This document shows, in pieces, positions 46,692 to 58,900 of a stretch of 64,000 nucleotides of DNA (position 1 is its first letter; the number at the start of each line of letters is the position of its first letter). Below the pieces are notes generated by a model that made no database searches, had not been told where the DNA came from, and was given only the letters and a program-made list of their open reading frames with translations. Position numbers and translations under genes: made by a program. Origin of the DNA: Cunninghamia lanceolata (taxonomy: Eukaryota > Streptophyta > Pinopsida > Cupressales > Cupressaceae). The stretch covers positions 310,001-374,000 of the forward strand of contig BSBN01001483.1 in assembly GCA_027924645.1 (NCBI GenBank). Direction: 5' to 3'.

Positions 46692-48847
46692 TTACATGTA
46701 TTTGAGAATGTCATTGAATAAGTTCTTGATCTGAGCCCACTCATTTTCCCAACTTTTTTGAGCATTATCCATAATTTTAATGTGTCCACTATAGAGAAAA
46801 GTTAAAGCCTCCGCCTTGTTGCGATCAAAAGGTGTGCCTATTTGTGCAGCTATCCTAGCCTCTCTAGTGAGATTTGTGATTGAGTCTAGTTTAGGGCAGA
46901 CTAGTCTCCTTAGTTGTCCCATTCTACTTTTTATTTGATATTTTTGATTTAATAACTTAGCTAGATTATTATGGATGAGGATGACTTCTGCTTCCTTATT
47001 TCTAACTAATTCTGTTGTCGGATCAATTTTGTTAGAGATGCCCATCATTCTCTATTCCAGCTCTTTGATCTTTTCTTCAATCTCTTGAGTGGCTTTTGGC
47101 CAGGATAGGCAAAATTTGTAGACATCTCTAGCTTCTTTCATATCTCTTTGAATGTTGGATATTGAATGATCTAATGAAATATTATTCTTGGCTAGCATTG
47201 TCTTTAATTCTTCCAGTCTTTTTCCTTCAAATTCTTGCCTTACTTTTGTTTCTGTAAATTTCTCAAAAGATTCAAACTGATTACTTACTGAATTTATTAA
47301 TCCCTTCAAATGACTTGTTGGGCGGGATGGATGAATCCCTCTTGTGGGTAGGTAACAGTTTCTCCAAGATCCTAGATGCTTCATCAATCAGGTTACTATC
47401 CTTAGTAAGTGATTTCAATAACTCTTCTTCTTGCTTGAACAATTGAAGCCCACTTAAATTTTTGTGTTAGAGACATTGTGTCTAGATTTATTTGGTCCTA
47501 TAGTAATTCTGGTTCATCCCAATCTTGTTTCTCCTTTTCAAGCACTTCTTTTGTTGAAGCAACAGTGTCTCTTGTCACCTTATCCTTACAAAGTGAGACT
47601 TTCTTTTTCTTTTCTCCTTCAATTGTGGCTTCTATAATGGATCAGATCCTTATTCTTTTTCTGGGACTAGATGCTAGTCTCTCCTCTTCAGATCTCATCT
47701 TTCCTTTCTGGAGTGCTTGTGAACTCAGATCCTCTTGATTTGGTTTCTACCTTACTTAATTGTTCATTTGATGTTCTTTCTAACTGTTTAGGTTCCATCA
47801 GCATTCTAGAAGATAATTATGAGAAAGTCCTGAATTTGTCTTCTTTGGGATTAGTAGGATGACTTAGTAGTGTGTCAGCTAGCTCAGTTAAGACATCTTT
47901 TGTAACTTCATAACCTAGTGCAGGGACCCATACAATCCATGGTTCCACAACTTCCATAAAGCATTCATATTTATCCACCATGAACACAACGTCCTTTTCA
48001 TATTTTGTCACCACTTTTTTAGGTATCAGGAACCTTCTTACCATTTTCTATTGAAAATCTCTAAAATAATTTGAGCAGCTATAGGAATGTGGTCAAGCCA
48101 AATAACTTTTCCTAGACCAAGTAGCTCTTTTAGGAAGTAAAAGAGTAAACATGTAATCAGAGTTCCAAATTTGAAAGGATAATTAGTTTCTTTTGCCCTT
48201 TTTCAATTCTCCATAAGTTCATTTCGAAGCAATTCACAAAGATCATAATCAGTATTATTTTTGATCATGTCATATGCTGTGTATATGGCTAATGCAGACA
48301 CAAAATTTTCTTTGTTGAAGTATATTTTGTATCCTATAATTATTGATACAAATCTGATAGCTAGATCCCTGATGTCATCCACTGTAAGGCCATTCTTCTC
48401 AAGTTTGGCTCTTGTTAACTAGATTACCACATTGTTCTTCATTTTCTTTAGGCCTGGAACCCTTCCGAAGGAGCTCATACCAGTTACAACTTTAATGGTT
48501 TCCTTGGTTATCAAATAGGGTTCATCAAGCCATAAAAATTCATCATGAATTCTGCTTAGAACAAGCTTGACCCATGCATCAATAAAAATTGTGGGAAAGT
48601 CCAATGAGGTGTCAATTTTCTTTTCTCCTAGGACTTTGTAATCATCTTTTAGTACAATGTCCACAGTAGTCAGTTTGTCAAAATATAGTTTACCTAATTT
48701 CATATGGTTGTATTCTTCTAATCTGGCATGAATGTATGCCCTGATATCTTCCATATGCAAGACCCCATGTGGACTAATTGAGAATGCCCCTAACGGATCA
48801 TTTTTGAGTAATTTGAAGAATTGTTTCTTAAACTTGGGGTGAGACAT
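46692..48847 (-). pseudogene. Second ORF of C-, unidentified protein
   Basis: Not recognised. It starts at ATG 48847 (MSHPKFKKQFFKLL) and is homologous to the C+ ORF at 54102: both have GAF, MEDIRAHIHA-like, KLG and LDF segments. After a TAG at 48419 the same frame continues to about 48050 (IYTAYDMIKN, FKFGTLITCLLFYFL). The reading then changes frame: VEPWIVWVPALGYEV (48044-47817) and coiled-coil-rich pieces (47387-47052, 47048-46692) ending NDILKYM. N-terminal domain, helical middle and coiled-coil end recall the U3 protein of T1/A/B in architecture, but I cannot claim sequence homology. Confidence 0.6.
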
Positions 48848-49330
48848 TTTTCTTAACTTGATTACATGTGAGTAAACATTTTTCTAGAATAGTTTAATTT
48901 TCACAATAGGGTTTCAAGTTACAAATACCTCTTTCACTAGAGTAGGGTTTCCTTGATCTGAAATTCTCCTAACCCTTCAAATCTTGGTTGTTGTGGCTCA
49001 AAGTCTATTTCGATTTCTCTGAGTACTTGATAGCTTTGAGTGTAAATTAAATTGAGATTAAACAAATTGCCTTTTATCCTCCACACGACGTGACCTAGGT
49101 GTCATTAAATGCTTATTTCCAAAAAGCCATCAAAATCTTTTGCTGTAGAACAAAGTCAATTAGGATTGCTTTGCAATATACCGCATTGACCCCTTTTCTT
49201 CTAGTTCTTCTTCTAATAGGTGTGTTGCATAAGATTCCATGATACATCTTCGTGCTAGATTCTGGCAACCAATTTCTGGCTGGGGGATTTGAATTTTCTA
49301 CATTGCTCCCCCTGAGCCAGAGTTCTCAAT
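48848..49330 (-). other. Spacer between gag and second ORF of C-
   Basis: About 480 bp with no credible ORF; on the minus strand it lies where C+ has 53753-54101. It contains no protease or integrase motif that I can read. Confidence 0.5.
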
Positions 49331-50503
49331 TTACTTCCCTGAGGAGGTATCTGCACTGGATACTGGTGTGGATTGATCTCTGACTTCAGTTACTCCTTTC
49401 TTGATCCATACCTTGTTCATTTCTTTCTTGGTTTCAACTGGATCAACCTTTTCTTTTCCCTTGTCATTTCTCTGCTCTGTTTCCCTTTCTTCAAAATAGT
49501 GATTTCTCTTCTCATTCCTGCTTCTACAAAACCTTGCAACATGTCCAAATTTGTTGAAATTGTAGCACACCACATTCTTTTGACCTTGATTCCTTTCATT
49601 GATTGAATTTAATCTATGTTGATTAGCGATATGTTCAAATCTATTGCATGCAAAACACTTTCCATTGAATGATTGACTGTTCCTTGCATTTTGAAAGTTA
49701 GTTCTCATTGAGCTTCTGCATTCATTTGATCTGTGTCCAAATTTATAGTATGCATTGCACCTAATAGAATTTTGACTTACTTTACTTCTGTATACAATAG
49801 CTCTATGACCAATTTTCTTGCAATTGAAACATTGAACAGAGAATAATGGAGTCTTTTGATTCATTCTACTCCTACACTAAGTAGCCCTATGACCAAACTT
49901 ATTGCATGAATTACAATAACCATTGAAAGATGGGTACCTTTGAGCATTCAGTTGCCTGACCGAAGGTCTTCTAGACCTTCTTTGATTTCTGAACTGGTAT
50001 CCTTTGTTTTTCCTTAATTCAGTGCTTATTTGACCAGAGTTTGAACTTTCTCCTTTCTCAAATCCTAAGCCATGTTTGTCATCAGCATTCTTTTGGCTAG
50101 CAATCATTTCATCAAGCTTGACAGTACTTATCTTGAACTTTTCTTCAAATCTTCTGGCCTTTTCTAGATCTATTTTAAAACTTGTAATCTCTTTTTCAAG
50201 TTTTGTATAGTCTTCTAATCTGTTCTTCACAATCAGATTTAGATCATCTTCTACTCTTGTTCTTTCTACAACTTCTGCTTCCAAGTCCTCTAGGGCTTCA
50301 TTTATTGATAGCAATTGGTCACTGATTTCCTTGTATTTGTCTTTGAATTTCTTGACTTGCTCCTTCAACTTTAAGATGCATTCATCATCTTGCTCTAGAT
50401 TCTCCTTTAGATCTCTGATCTGTGCTTCAGAATTTTCAAGATCCATTAGAGTTGCTTCCAGTTGGTTGAATCTCTCATAATTTCCATACCTTCTTGCTAC
50501 CAT
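49331..50503 (-). pseudogene. gag: gag-like protein with tandem zinc knuckles (C-)
   Basis: RNA-packaging protein. The start is ATG 50503 (MVARRYGNYERF), about 60 bp after the primer site and aligned to the C+ start. The first 170 residues are almost entirely coiled coil (DLKENLEQ, KLKEQVKKFKDKY, LDEMIASQKN). An Arg-rich stretch follows, then about five zinc-knuckle units between 49930 and 49500: CNSCNKFGHRAT, CFNCKKIGH, a CNAYYKFGH variant, CFACNRFEH and a CYNFNKFGH variant. Most have lost one ligand. TAG near 49877 interrupts it. I see no conventional copia gag capsid domain (UBN2 type). Confidence 0.75.
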
Positions 50504-50554
50504 GATCACACTATCCCAGATCTTCCTCAAGCTATCAAACTTCTTTCGAGGAAC

Positions 50555-50571
50555 TTTGCTCTGATACCAAT
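50555..50571 (-). other. Primer-binding site of C- (initiator Met type)
   Basis: Minus strand ATTGGTATCAGAGCAAAG immediately after the LTR terminus. TGGTATCAGAGC is complementary to the 3' end of plant initiator tRNA-Met, as in most copia elements. Confidence 0.9.
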
Positions 50572-52106
50572 TGTTGAATGTCAGGAACACTGAGAGGGGG
50601 GGCGGGTGAATCGGTGTTCTATAAATCTTTTCATGTACTTTTACTTTTAACCATTTCAAAGGAATAATCCAATAGAAGCAAAACATACAACTAAACAACA
50701 TCCACAAAAGCATGACACATAACACCAAGATTTTACGTGGAAAACCCAAGGAGGGAAAAACCACAGAGAGGATTAACTATCATAAATATATTGCAATCTT
50801 TACAAAAATGATGTTTAGGTTTGGTCAATCCATGGGCCTGGAACATGCTGGCTTACAACCAGGAAGTACAACTAAGTTTAGCAGGCTCACTACCTCAACC
50901 CTAAACCTAGCAAGATTACAATAAGGGTTGTTAAACCCTACTATAGGCTCACTACAGGCTTATTGCCTTGATGAAAACACTTTGCTTCTAGTCAGATCAC
51001 ACATGATAACTAAGTACTACTTAGACATTTGTTGCTGTGCTAGGGTGTAATCATTTAACAATTGTACTCTGAATCCCAAGTCTTCATCGCTGTTGATCCT
51101 CTAACTCTACTCCACTATTCACATCCTTGCATCACACCTCTATTTCACACACAACTCAACTAAATTTTATCACCTTTATATATTCGTATCATGATTTACT
51201 TCATAATCAGGTTGGCATCCAAGAAGTGAAACATGTACATAAAAAGATGTACCTTATCACTCAATCCAATGCACTAAGTGTCGCACATACCCAAATCTTC
51301 TCCCAAGCATGTTCATATACATCGGCTCTAATATTTCAATTGCTTACATAAATCCTCCAATCATTAACTCTTCTCCACACAATGATTTATCTCACCAGTC
51401 AGCCTATTCCTCAAGAACATGCTTAACAACTTCATCTACTGTCTTACAACTTCTGCTGCTAATCACAAAACACTTCCAAAATTATGTCAAGGACTCTTTA
51501 CACATTCCCAATCTTACCCTCAGAATTGCAAGGCATGATATCATCTTGCGGAGAAATGCGGATCATCAAAACTCAGATTTTGTCTTTGTCAAACTCTGTC
51601 AAACACTATGCTGATACTTAGCAGCTTGTAGCTATCCTTCCGGTGAACTTCAGATCTCCTAACTCTGGAATAAGACACTTCATATAAGTGTTTACAACAC
51701 CTCAAAACTACATAATGAAATACTTATTTGTAGAGGAATGCGGACTACTTCACCATGCCCTATTCACTTTCCTCCTATACCTTTGCTTACCTAGACTTAG
51801 ACATTTCTCCAAGACGACTTCTGGAGAGGATCAAGACTTAATCTTTGAGGCATAACACTATCAAACACCAACTGACACCATATCTAAACCACATTACTAG
51901 ATCATTATCTGCGGAAGCATACTAGCTGACTTCCTGTCTTCTACTCTGCATACTTTCCATACTTAGCCATTTTCTATCAACCGGACTTGGAATATCATGT
52001 GTTCTCCTGGAGGTATCTCTTCCTGTCATGGTGATAGGATCTCTGAGCCTTGTTTCCATCAACTACAACATACAGATCCATACCAGAGCAGTGTCTCTTG
52101 CCAACA
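50572..52106 (-). repeat. 5' LTR of C-, 1,535 bp, with the empty T1 target site
   Basis: Runs from TGTTGGCAAGAGACACTGCT (52106) to TTCAACA (50572) on the minus strand. The minus-strand TATATAAA at 51175-51182 is the promoter. It retains the undisturbed sequence around 51799-51803 into which T1 inserted in the other LTR. ORFs here are noise. Confidence 0.92.
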
Positions 52107-52364
52107 TCCTTAGGGCAGTGAGCCTCTTTGTAATTTGGTATTGTTACTTCATAATATATTGTGAGCTAACACTCAGTGGTTTTTCCCATTTTAGGTTTTC
52201 CATGTGAAAATCCTGGTGTCTATGTGTTATGTTTTATGGTTGTTCATTCTATGATAAATTTGCTTTGCCATTGTTGAATAAGCAAATGAAGTAATGAATT
52301 AATAAGTGAATGGTTTAAGAGAATACTATTTCACCCCTGCTCTCAGTATTCTGGGTGTTCAACA

Positions 52365-52382
52365 ATTGGTATTAGAGCCTGG
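52365..52382 (+). other. Primer-binding site of C+
   Basis: ATTGGTATTAGAGCCTGG; one C-to-T change from the canonical TGGTATCAGAGC. Confidence 0.85.
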
Positions 52383-52432
52383 TTCCTTAGAAGAAGTCTA
52401 ATAGTTTGAGGAAGATCTTGGAGATTGAACAC

Positions 52433-53752
52433 ATGGCAGGTAATAAGTATCCTACTCTTCTTGAAGAAATTTATCCAGCTGGAACTACATAAGAAGACTA
52501 CATGTATGTCAATGAAGAAGAACTCAAATTTTCTCTTGAAGATCTTGAAAGGACTGAAGAAGAAAATAGGGATCTAAAGGAAAATGTTAAGGAAGCATAT
52601 GAGTGCATTAGGTAGTTGAGGGAGCAAGTCAAGAAGTTCAAAGAAAAGCATAAGGAGGTTAGTGAACAATTGAGATCAACAAATGAAACCTTGGATGATC
52701 TGAAAGTGCAAATTGAAGATAAGGCAAAAATAGAAGAAGACCTAAATCAATTGGTGAAAGGCAAATCAAAAGAATGTACAAAGCTTGAAAAAGAAGTTGT
52801 GAACCTAAAGTCAGATTTGGAGAAGGCAAAGAGTTATGAAGATAAGTTTAAGATAAGTTCTGCAAAACTTGATGAGATGCTTGCTAGCCAGAAGAACTTT
52901 GATGACAAAGAAGGCTTGGGATTTGAGAAAGGTGAAAGTTCTTAAATAGGTGAAGAAATGAATGCTGAGATCAAGAAGGACAAAGGGAAGCAGATCTGGA
53001 ACCAAAGGAATGGACCTAGAAAACCACCGGTCAAGTAACCAAATTCTCAAAGGTACCCATGTTTCAATGGTTATTGTAATTCATGCAATAAGTTTGGTCA
53101 TAAAGCTACTCTATGTAGGAACAGAGTGAATCAAAATGTTCCATCTTTATTTGGTAGTGCTTTACTTGCAATAAGGTAGCTCATCAGGCTAGCGAATGTA
53201 GAAGTCAAATAAGGAATGGTTATAATAATGGAAGGAATGCTCAAACTTTCAGAGGCAACTTCTTTACATGCAAAAGAGTTGGTCATAGAGCTAGTGAATA
53301 TAGAAGTAAGATAAGGAATGGCTATAACAGTGGAAGGAATGCTCAATCTTTCAATGGTAACTATTTTACATGCAATAGATTTGGACATAAGGCTAATCAA
53401 TGTAGATCCAGAATGAATGGATGGAACAATGAACAAAGGAATGTTGTGTGTTTCAATTGCAATAATTTTGGACATATTGCAAGATTCTGCAAAAGCAAGA
53501 ACATGAAGAAGAATATTTAGGAAGAAAGGAAGAAACCACTACAAAAGGTCAATGTGATAGAAATCAAGAAGGAGATGAACAAGATGTGGGTTAAGAAGGA
53601 AGTTATTGAAGCCAAGAATGAGTGTGTGCTAGACTCTGGTGCAAACACTTCCTTCGGGAAGGGAATTGGGAGCTCTGGCTCAAGGGGAGCTTTAATGAAA
53701 TATCCTATTCCCCTAGCTAGAAAAGTGGTGCTGACAGCCATCACAAAGATAT
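52433..53752 (+). pseudogene. gag: gag-like protein with tandem zinc knuckles (C+)
   Basis: Starts MAGNKYPTLLEEIY at 52433. Stops at 52487, 52613, 52943 and 53036, and a frame change near 53150, break it. The coiled-coil part (52616-52945; EQVKKFKEKHKEVSEQL, KLDEMLASQKN) aligns with the C- gag. Zinc-knuckle units follow from 53075 to 53495. The first (CNSCNKFGHKATLC) and last (CFNCNNFGHIARFC) are canonical C-x2-C-x4-H-x4-C; those between are degenerate and linked by repeated RNGYN-GRNAQ-F-G segments. After the last knuckle, VLDSGANTSF resembles a protease-like DSG but the fold does not continue. Confidence 0.72.
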
Positions 53753-54101
53753 GAGTTAAAGAATGGTATATCAGATCTTTTGAAGTAAATTCTGGTAGAA
53801 AATAGTCTAATGTGGTAGATTGTGGATCAATTTATGTCGACTGTGAGTAGTAGAGAAAGTGTTTTAGTAGACTTTTGGAAACGAGCATTTATGGCAATTA
53901 GATTGTGATGAAAAGGGTTTATAATCAATCTCATTCAAAGGAAACTCACATTGCACTCAAACTCTCAAGTAACCAAGGAGATTTGAGCAACGAAGCAAAA
54001 GTGAATTCAAGCATTTGGTGTGAAGAAACCCTAACTAGAAAGTGAAGAACAAGGTATTTACAATCATCCCTCTAAGAAAAGAATTTCATTAAGTAGTAAG
54101 A
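53753..54101 (+). other. Spacer between gag and second ORF of C+
   Basis: About 350 bp with no credible coding sequence. It has no visible protease, integrase or reverse transcriptase motif. Confidence 0.5.
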
Positions 54102-54435
54102 ATGTCTACTCCACAAGTAATTGAGATCACTAAAAGGCCCCAACCCAAATTTAAGAAGCATGCATTTAAATCCCTAGAAACAGATCCTGATGGTGCATTT
54201 TTAGAAGTGCCCTATGGTATAATGCATAATGAGGATATTAGGGCTCACATTCATGCAAATATGGAGGAATATGATCATGTAAAGTTAGGGCAAGTGTATT
54301 TGAATGAGTTGTTAGATGAAAAACTTGAATTAAAGAAAGAATACAATACTCTGCATGAGAAGAAACTAGACACATGGTTAGATTTTCTTGTGCTCTTTGA
54401 AGATGCTTGGGTTACATATGTCCTGAGTAGAATCT
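54102..54435 (+). pseudogene. Second ORF of C+, N-terminal part, interrupted by element B
   Basis: Starts MSTPQVIEITKRPQPKFKKH and aligns with the C- second ORF through DAWVTYVLSRI. At that point the reading passes into the LTR of B (54436), so its last 32 codons up to 54533 are not part of it. The first 111 codons have no stop. Function unknown. Confidence 0.7.
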
Positions 54436-54455
54436 TGTTGTGTGGTTACACAACA
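54436..54455 (+). repeat. Perfect hairpin at the LTR terminus (element B)
   Basis: 8-bp arms TGTTGTGT and ACACAACA around GGTT, as in A. Confidence 0.85.
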
Positions 54456-54499
54456 CGCCCCATTTTGACTTGGCAAAATAGGGACCCAACTTTTCTTTT

Positions 54500-55740
54500 G
54501 GCTTGTGTTGTCTTCTTTCTGGCGGTTTGGTAAAATCATTCATGTTCATCATCATGTGGAGTCAAGATCAGGTAAGCCCCAATACGAGGTCAGTCTGTCA
54601 AAATTCATATTCCACATATATGACCACATATTCTGAAAGAGCATTAAAATTCATGTAGGTTTGCTTTTTACATCACCCTGATATTCATCAGGATGTGAGA
54701 GTTATGAACAGTCAAAGTCTTGGTCAAACCTGATATTCGCAAGAAGAGGGTCATATTTTATAAACTCAGTTATGCTGTTTGAAGAACATCATCATCATAT
54801 TTGAAACGTCCCTCCGATAATATCCTGCGGTTCAAATATCTGGACGTCAACTTTAGGTGATAGTTAGTTTTCCCCATCGAACGGTCTTTTGTATCGCGAG
54901 CATCATATTTTGAAAGTAACCCGATATTCGTTAATATCATCCTGATGCAAAATATCACCCTTAGCAAACATCCTGATGACATCATCTGAATCTGATAAAC
55001 AAAGAAACAAACATCCTGATGACATCATCATCATATTTACATTTCGACAGGATATTTTGTAAACATGATCATGTTCACCCAATATGACGATGACATCATG
55101 AGACATTTCCAATACAAAGAACAAATATCATGATGACGTCATCCTGATATTATGAAAGGAGAATAAGTAAGTTTGAAGGTCATCATCATATTTTGAAATA
55201 TCACCCGATGGACCGAAATATCCTCCTGATGTGCTAAAATGAAAACAAAGGTGCGTTGTCACCTGAATTTTGTCGCGATAACAATTTCAAGACTAGGGAG
55301 GATGATATTGAAACTCAACCTGATATTTGTGAAATATCATCCTGCCCTCATGATATCTTGTCATATGAATATCCTCGTGCTCCCTTTGCCGCCATTGCCA
55401 TTAAATGCGAGTAGATATGGTAGGTGATTCCCGCCGACCCCGGAACCCATTGAAACGTCTGGCGAGATCCTGAGTTTTCGCACGAATGATCAAAGATTGT
55501 GATCTAACTTGTCAGAGTTACCCTAAGTTTACCCTAACTGCGAGATTAAAAGGTAATTCGACCGCCATTGTTACATTCACCTGCGTTAAAATTGTTTTAC
55601 AGAGCACTAGCCTCCATATCTGCATAACAGCTACCGTTGCGCGACTGGAGCTCGTAAACTGAGGAGGAGGAAGGTGATCAGTAGCCGAATCAAGGGCGTC
55701 TCAATGATATACTGGTATAGAAAGAAATCTGCATAACCAG
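54500..55740 (+). promoter_or_regulatory. Upstream U3 region with CATCATGATATT-type repeats (element B)
   Basis: The same repeat family as in A, dense at 54780-55350. One perfect TGACGTCA remains at 55134-55141; the other site has decayed to TGACATCA. No credible gene. Confidence 0.5.
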
Positions 55741-55902
55741 GTAAGTGAAATGAAACCCTCATCATGTTGTTTCTATATGATGTTGTAAGTTCTGGTTATG
55801 TATCCATATGAATAAATAATGTGAAATTGATACAATAAGCATGATATTTGCAGTATGTATGCATGCATATCCCGTTGTGAGAAGAAATGTTGTTAATTGC
55901 AG
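55741..55902 (+). other. Probable 5'-UTR intron of the U3 gene (element B)
   Basis: Donor CCAG/GTAAGT at 55741 and acceptor TTGCAG ending 55902, 6 bp before the ATG at 55909. Equivalent to 6799-6637 in A. Confidence 0.55.
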
Positions 55903-55908
55903 GTACCC

Positions 55909-58900
55909 ATGGCTGAAAAATGCTTAGTCAAGAATCAGGAAGAATTCAGCCGGCCTATGTTCTCTTCACAGAGAGGGGTCCTGTTTAAATTTGGGGCAAT
56001 TACAGATACCCATCAGGGGAGTACCAACTTGGAAGCTTGGTCGGCCAAGCTGAATGATGGACAAGATAAGAGTCCAGTATTGGACGCCGTGTTTGTATCT
56101 GGCATGTGGAACGCTGCTAGCTTCCCCTACTCCATGGAGTCTCCAGAGCTGGTTATTGAGTGCGCCCGGAATTACAACCCTTAGACGAGGCAGGTGGTGA
56201 AGCATGGGAGGGTGTATGCAGACCTGTCCATCAAAGGTCTATCCCAAACATTTGGACTGCCAATGGGCAGCAAGGTAAAGAGTGTAGACTTGAAGAAGTC
56301 TGAAAGAGAATATGAGGCCAACAAGAAGATGGCCAGAAAGAATATGTATGCTTGGCGGGCCGAGAATAGCACATATAATGCAGCGGCCAAGCTCCCTGTG
56401 CACATGTTCAAGTTTGATTTTAATGAGGAATATTAGTATGTGATTGCCCTACTGAACAGGGTGACTGGCCAGCCTGATACTGGAGAATTCAGAGACTGGA
56501 TGTACGGCATAATAATGATGTGCCTATATGCAGACATCAAGCCACTGTGGGGCCAAATCATAAGTGATGCTCTGCATGAGCAGCTGTTGAACCTGGGAGG
56601 TTCAGATTGTGCCTTCTATATGACCTCTTACATTGTTTATTCCTGTGCATATAAAGGTACGTTTGATGCCTTAACTACAGATGGGAAGTTAACAGGCACA
56701 AATGCAGCCTATATCTGGGATCATCATCCCCAGCTGCAAAGAACTAATTACATCAAGGGCTATAAACTGGTCAATGATGCATTCTCTATGCATCTGGTAA
56801 GGACCATGGAAGATGACAGGACAAAAAGACTGAGCATGGAAGCTCAAGAGGCAGTATAAAGGCATGGGGCATGGTACATCCAATTTGCCACCTTTTCCTA
56901 CATCAAGATAGATGGTTTTGAAGGGCATCCCATGATGCTGCCAAGATATCCTACTGATGCAGTAGTTTTAATGGAATTTATCAGGCAGGGCTCCACCATC
57001 ATACAGACATATAAGGATGCCAAGAAGCTGCCACCAATTTTGTTCCCAGTCAGCATCGACAACTATATGTGCCCTGACTCGGATAATATTAAGAAGGTGA
57101 TGGTCACTCTGAACAAGATGAATCTACTACCCTTCCCAGTAACGAGACCATATGATCCTTACGGTCGAATGCAGAAGATTCTAGGGAAGCCTATTCACCA
57201 GAGGCACCTAGAAGATTTTTGGGCTGACTGCGAAGATGAGGCAGAGGCCAGGAGGAGGAGGTATCAGAGGTTAACTCTGAACCAGATCAGGACATTTGAC
57301 TGCATACCCCTCCCTCAGCAGCTGAAGAGTGATGACGGCAGGATCATGGCAGATGAATATGAGCAGAAGAAGATATACAATGATACCATTTCTGCCCCTG
57401 ACCTCACCATGTAGGAGGATATGTCCATGGACCCATTCTTTGCCAGAACCATACACTTGACCCAAGCTTGGGTAGATGCACAGGTAGAGGCATTGAAGAA
57501 AAAGGGTGTTGCCATCACGGTGGACAACAAAAAGAAAGGGCAGGACATCCCTGCAGACGAATATGATGACTTCCTGCTGGAGAAGCGGAAGACCAAGGGA
57601 GAGAGGATTCCAACACCACAGCAGCCAAGCAAGAGAGCCCCAAGGGGCAAAAAGGTAGAAAAGGGACCCAAAGGGGTCATAATTGAAAGGGCAGTATTCA
57701 CGGCTGAGGAGGCAGCCAGAGCAGGATCAGAATCAGATTCTCCTCCCAAGCCCAAGAAAGACAAGACAACAGAGGCTGGAACCACAAAGACCCAAGAAGT
57801 GGGTCAATCATCCAGACAACCAGGCAAGGATATCCTCATGGAGGAAGAGCCTGAAGAAGAGGAGGAAGCTCCACTAGTAATTAGAAGAAAGAGGAGAGCT
57901 CCACAGGTGTTGGTTCCTACCACACCTAAGAAAACAAGAACCTCCATGAGAGGTGAGATGAGTCAACCCCCAGTGCAAGTACAAGGGGCAGGTAGTGAAG
58001 TGCAGAAGGAACTTCAGCATAATGTTCCACTTCCTACCATTGTCAAGTTCAAAACAGAACTTGCAGAAGAACAACAAAAGGAAACATCTCAGGTAGAAGT
58101 AGAAAAGCATGTCTCGCTAGACGAGACAATAAACTTGTCTGACGATGAGGTGGTGCAGGATGTAGCTGCACAAGAAATGGAAACACTTGCAGCTGCTGGC
58201 ATCAGTGTGGCTCCTCACAAGCCTCCATCTGTCTAATCAACGCTTGAAGAGATGAAACAAGCAGAGGCGGAGCAAGAAAAGAGCCCAGAACCAGAGAAGA
58301 GCCCGGAGCAGGTAGCTCAGGACATAGGGCTGGACACACTGATTGCCGAGGTGACAAGTCCTGCAGTGGTCGACTTGACCAAGAAGCAGGATGCAAGTCC
58401 TGAATAGCCAGCAGGATCACCTGATAAGGGCCACCTGACAAAGGAGATAGAGATGGCCGAAGCAGAGGGCCATGCTCTTGAATCAGGCCAACAGAGCCCA
58501 CAGGATACATCAGCAGGACCTGCTATAGTAGAGGTCCAAGAAGCAAAGGCTGATGATGAGGAGAAAGAAGTGATGGAGGATCCTGCCGACAAGGCACAAG
58601 AGGTGGATGCTGCAGGTACAGAGCAGATAGCCGCTGCGGAATAGATGCCATCACCTCAGGCAGATCCTACAATATTAAAGGTGGTGGACATACCACCAGA
58701 AGTTGAAAAATAAAAGGAGGATGACCAACCTCCATAGGGGGAAGAACTGGGGACAGGTGAAGAAAGGATGGAGAAAGATCATGATCATCATGATCTACCT
58801 ACAGGTACACCACCAGGTTCCCCACACAGAGTAGATGCTCCCCCAAAAAAAGAATCTCCTCAACAGAAGGAGGCACCTCAGGATCAACAGCAGCAAGGCG

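Larger units (their letters stand above)
46148..52106 (-). mobile_element. C-: main part of a minus-strand copia-type element without pol
   Basis: On the minus strand: intact 5' LTR (52106-50572), initiator-Met primer site, gag with zinc knuckles, a second ORF region, polypurine tract, and the start of the 3' LTR (46455-46148), which continues at 24747-23501. The internal region is only 4.1 kb, and I find no protease, integrase or reverse transcriptase in it. It was inserted in the 5' LTR of C+ and was itself the target of T1. Confidence 0.85.
52107..54435 (+). mobile_element. C+: LTR end, primer site, gag and second ORF of a copia-type element
   Basis: Continues the LTR begun at 22470. The LTR ends GTTCAACA at 52364, followed by a Met-type primer site, gag (52433-53752) and the start of a second ORF (54102). 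Element B inserts at 54436 in the middle of that ORF. As in C-, no pol lies between gag and the second ORF. The 3' part must lie beyond B, outside the window. Confidence 0.75.

Noticed and set aside
49331..50503. Host zinc-finger protein
   Set aside because: It lies in order behind an LTR and primer site and matches the C+ gag; it is element-encoded.
50504..50764. Upstream extension of the C- gag frame into the LTR
   Set aside because: It reads through primer site and U5; the ATG at 50503 aligns with the start in C+.
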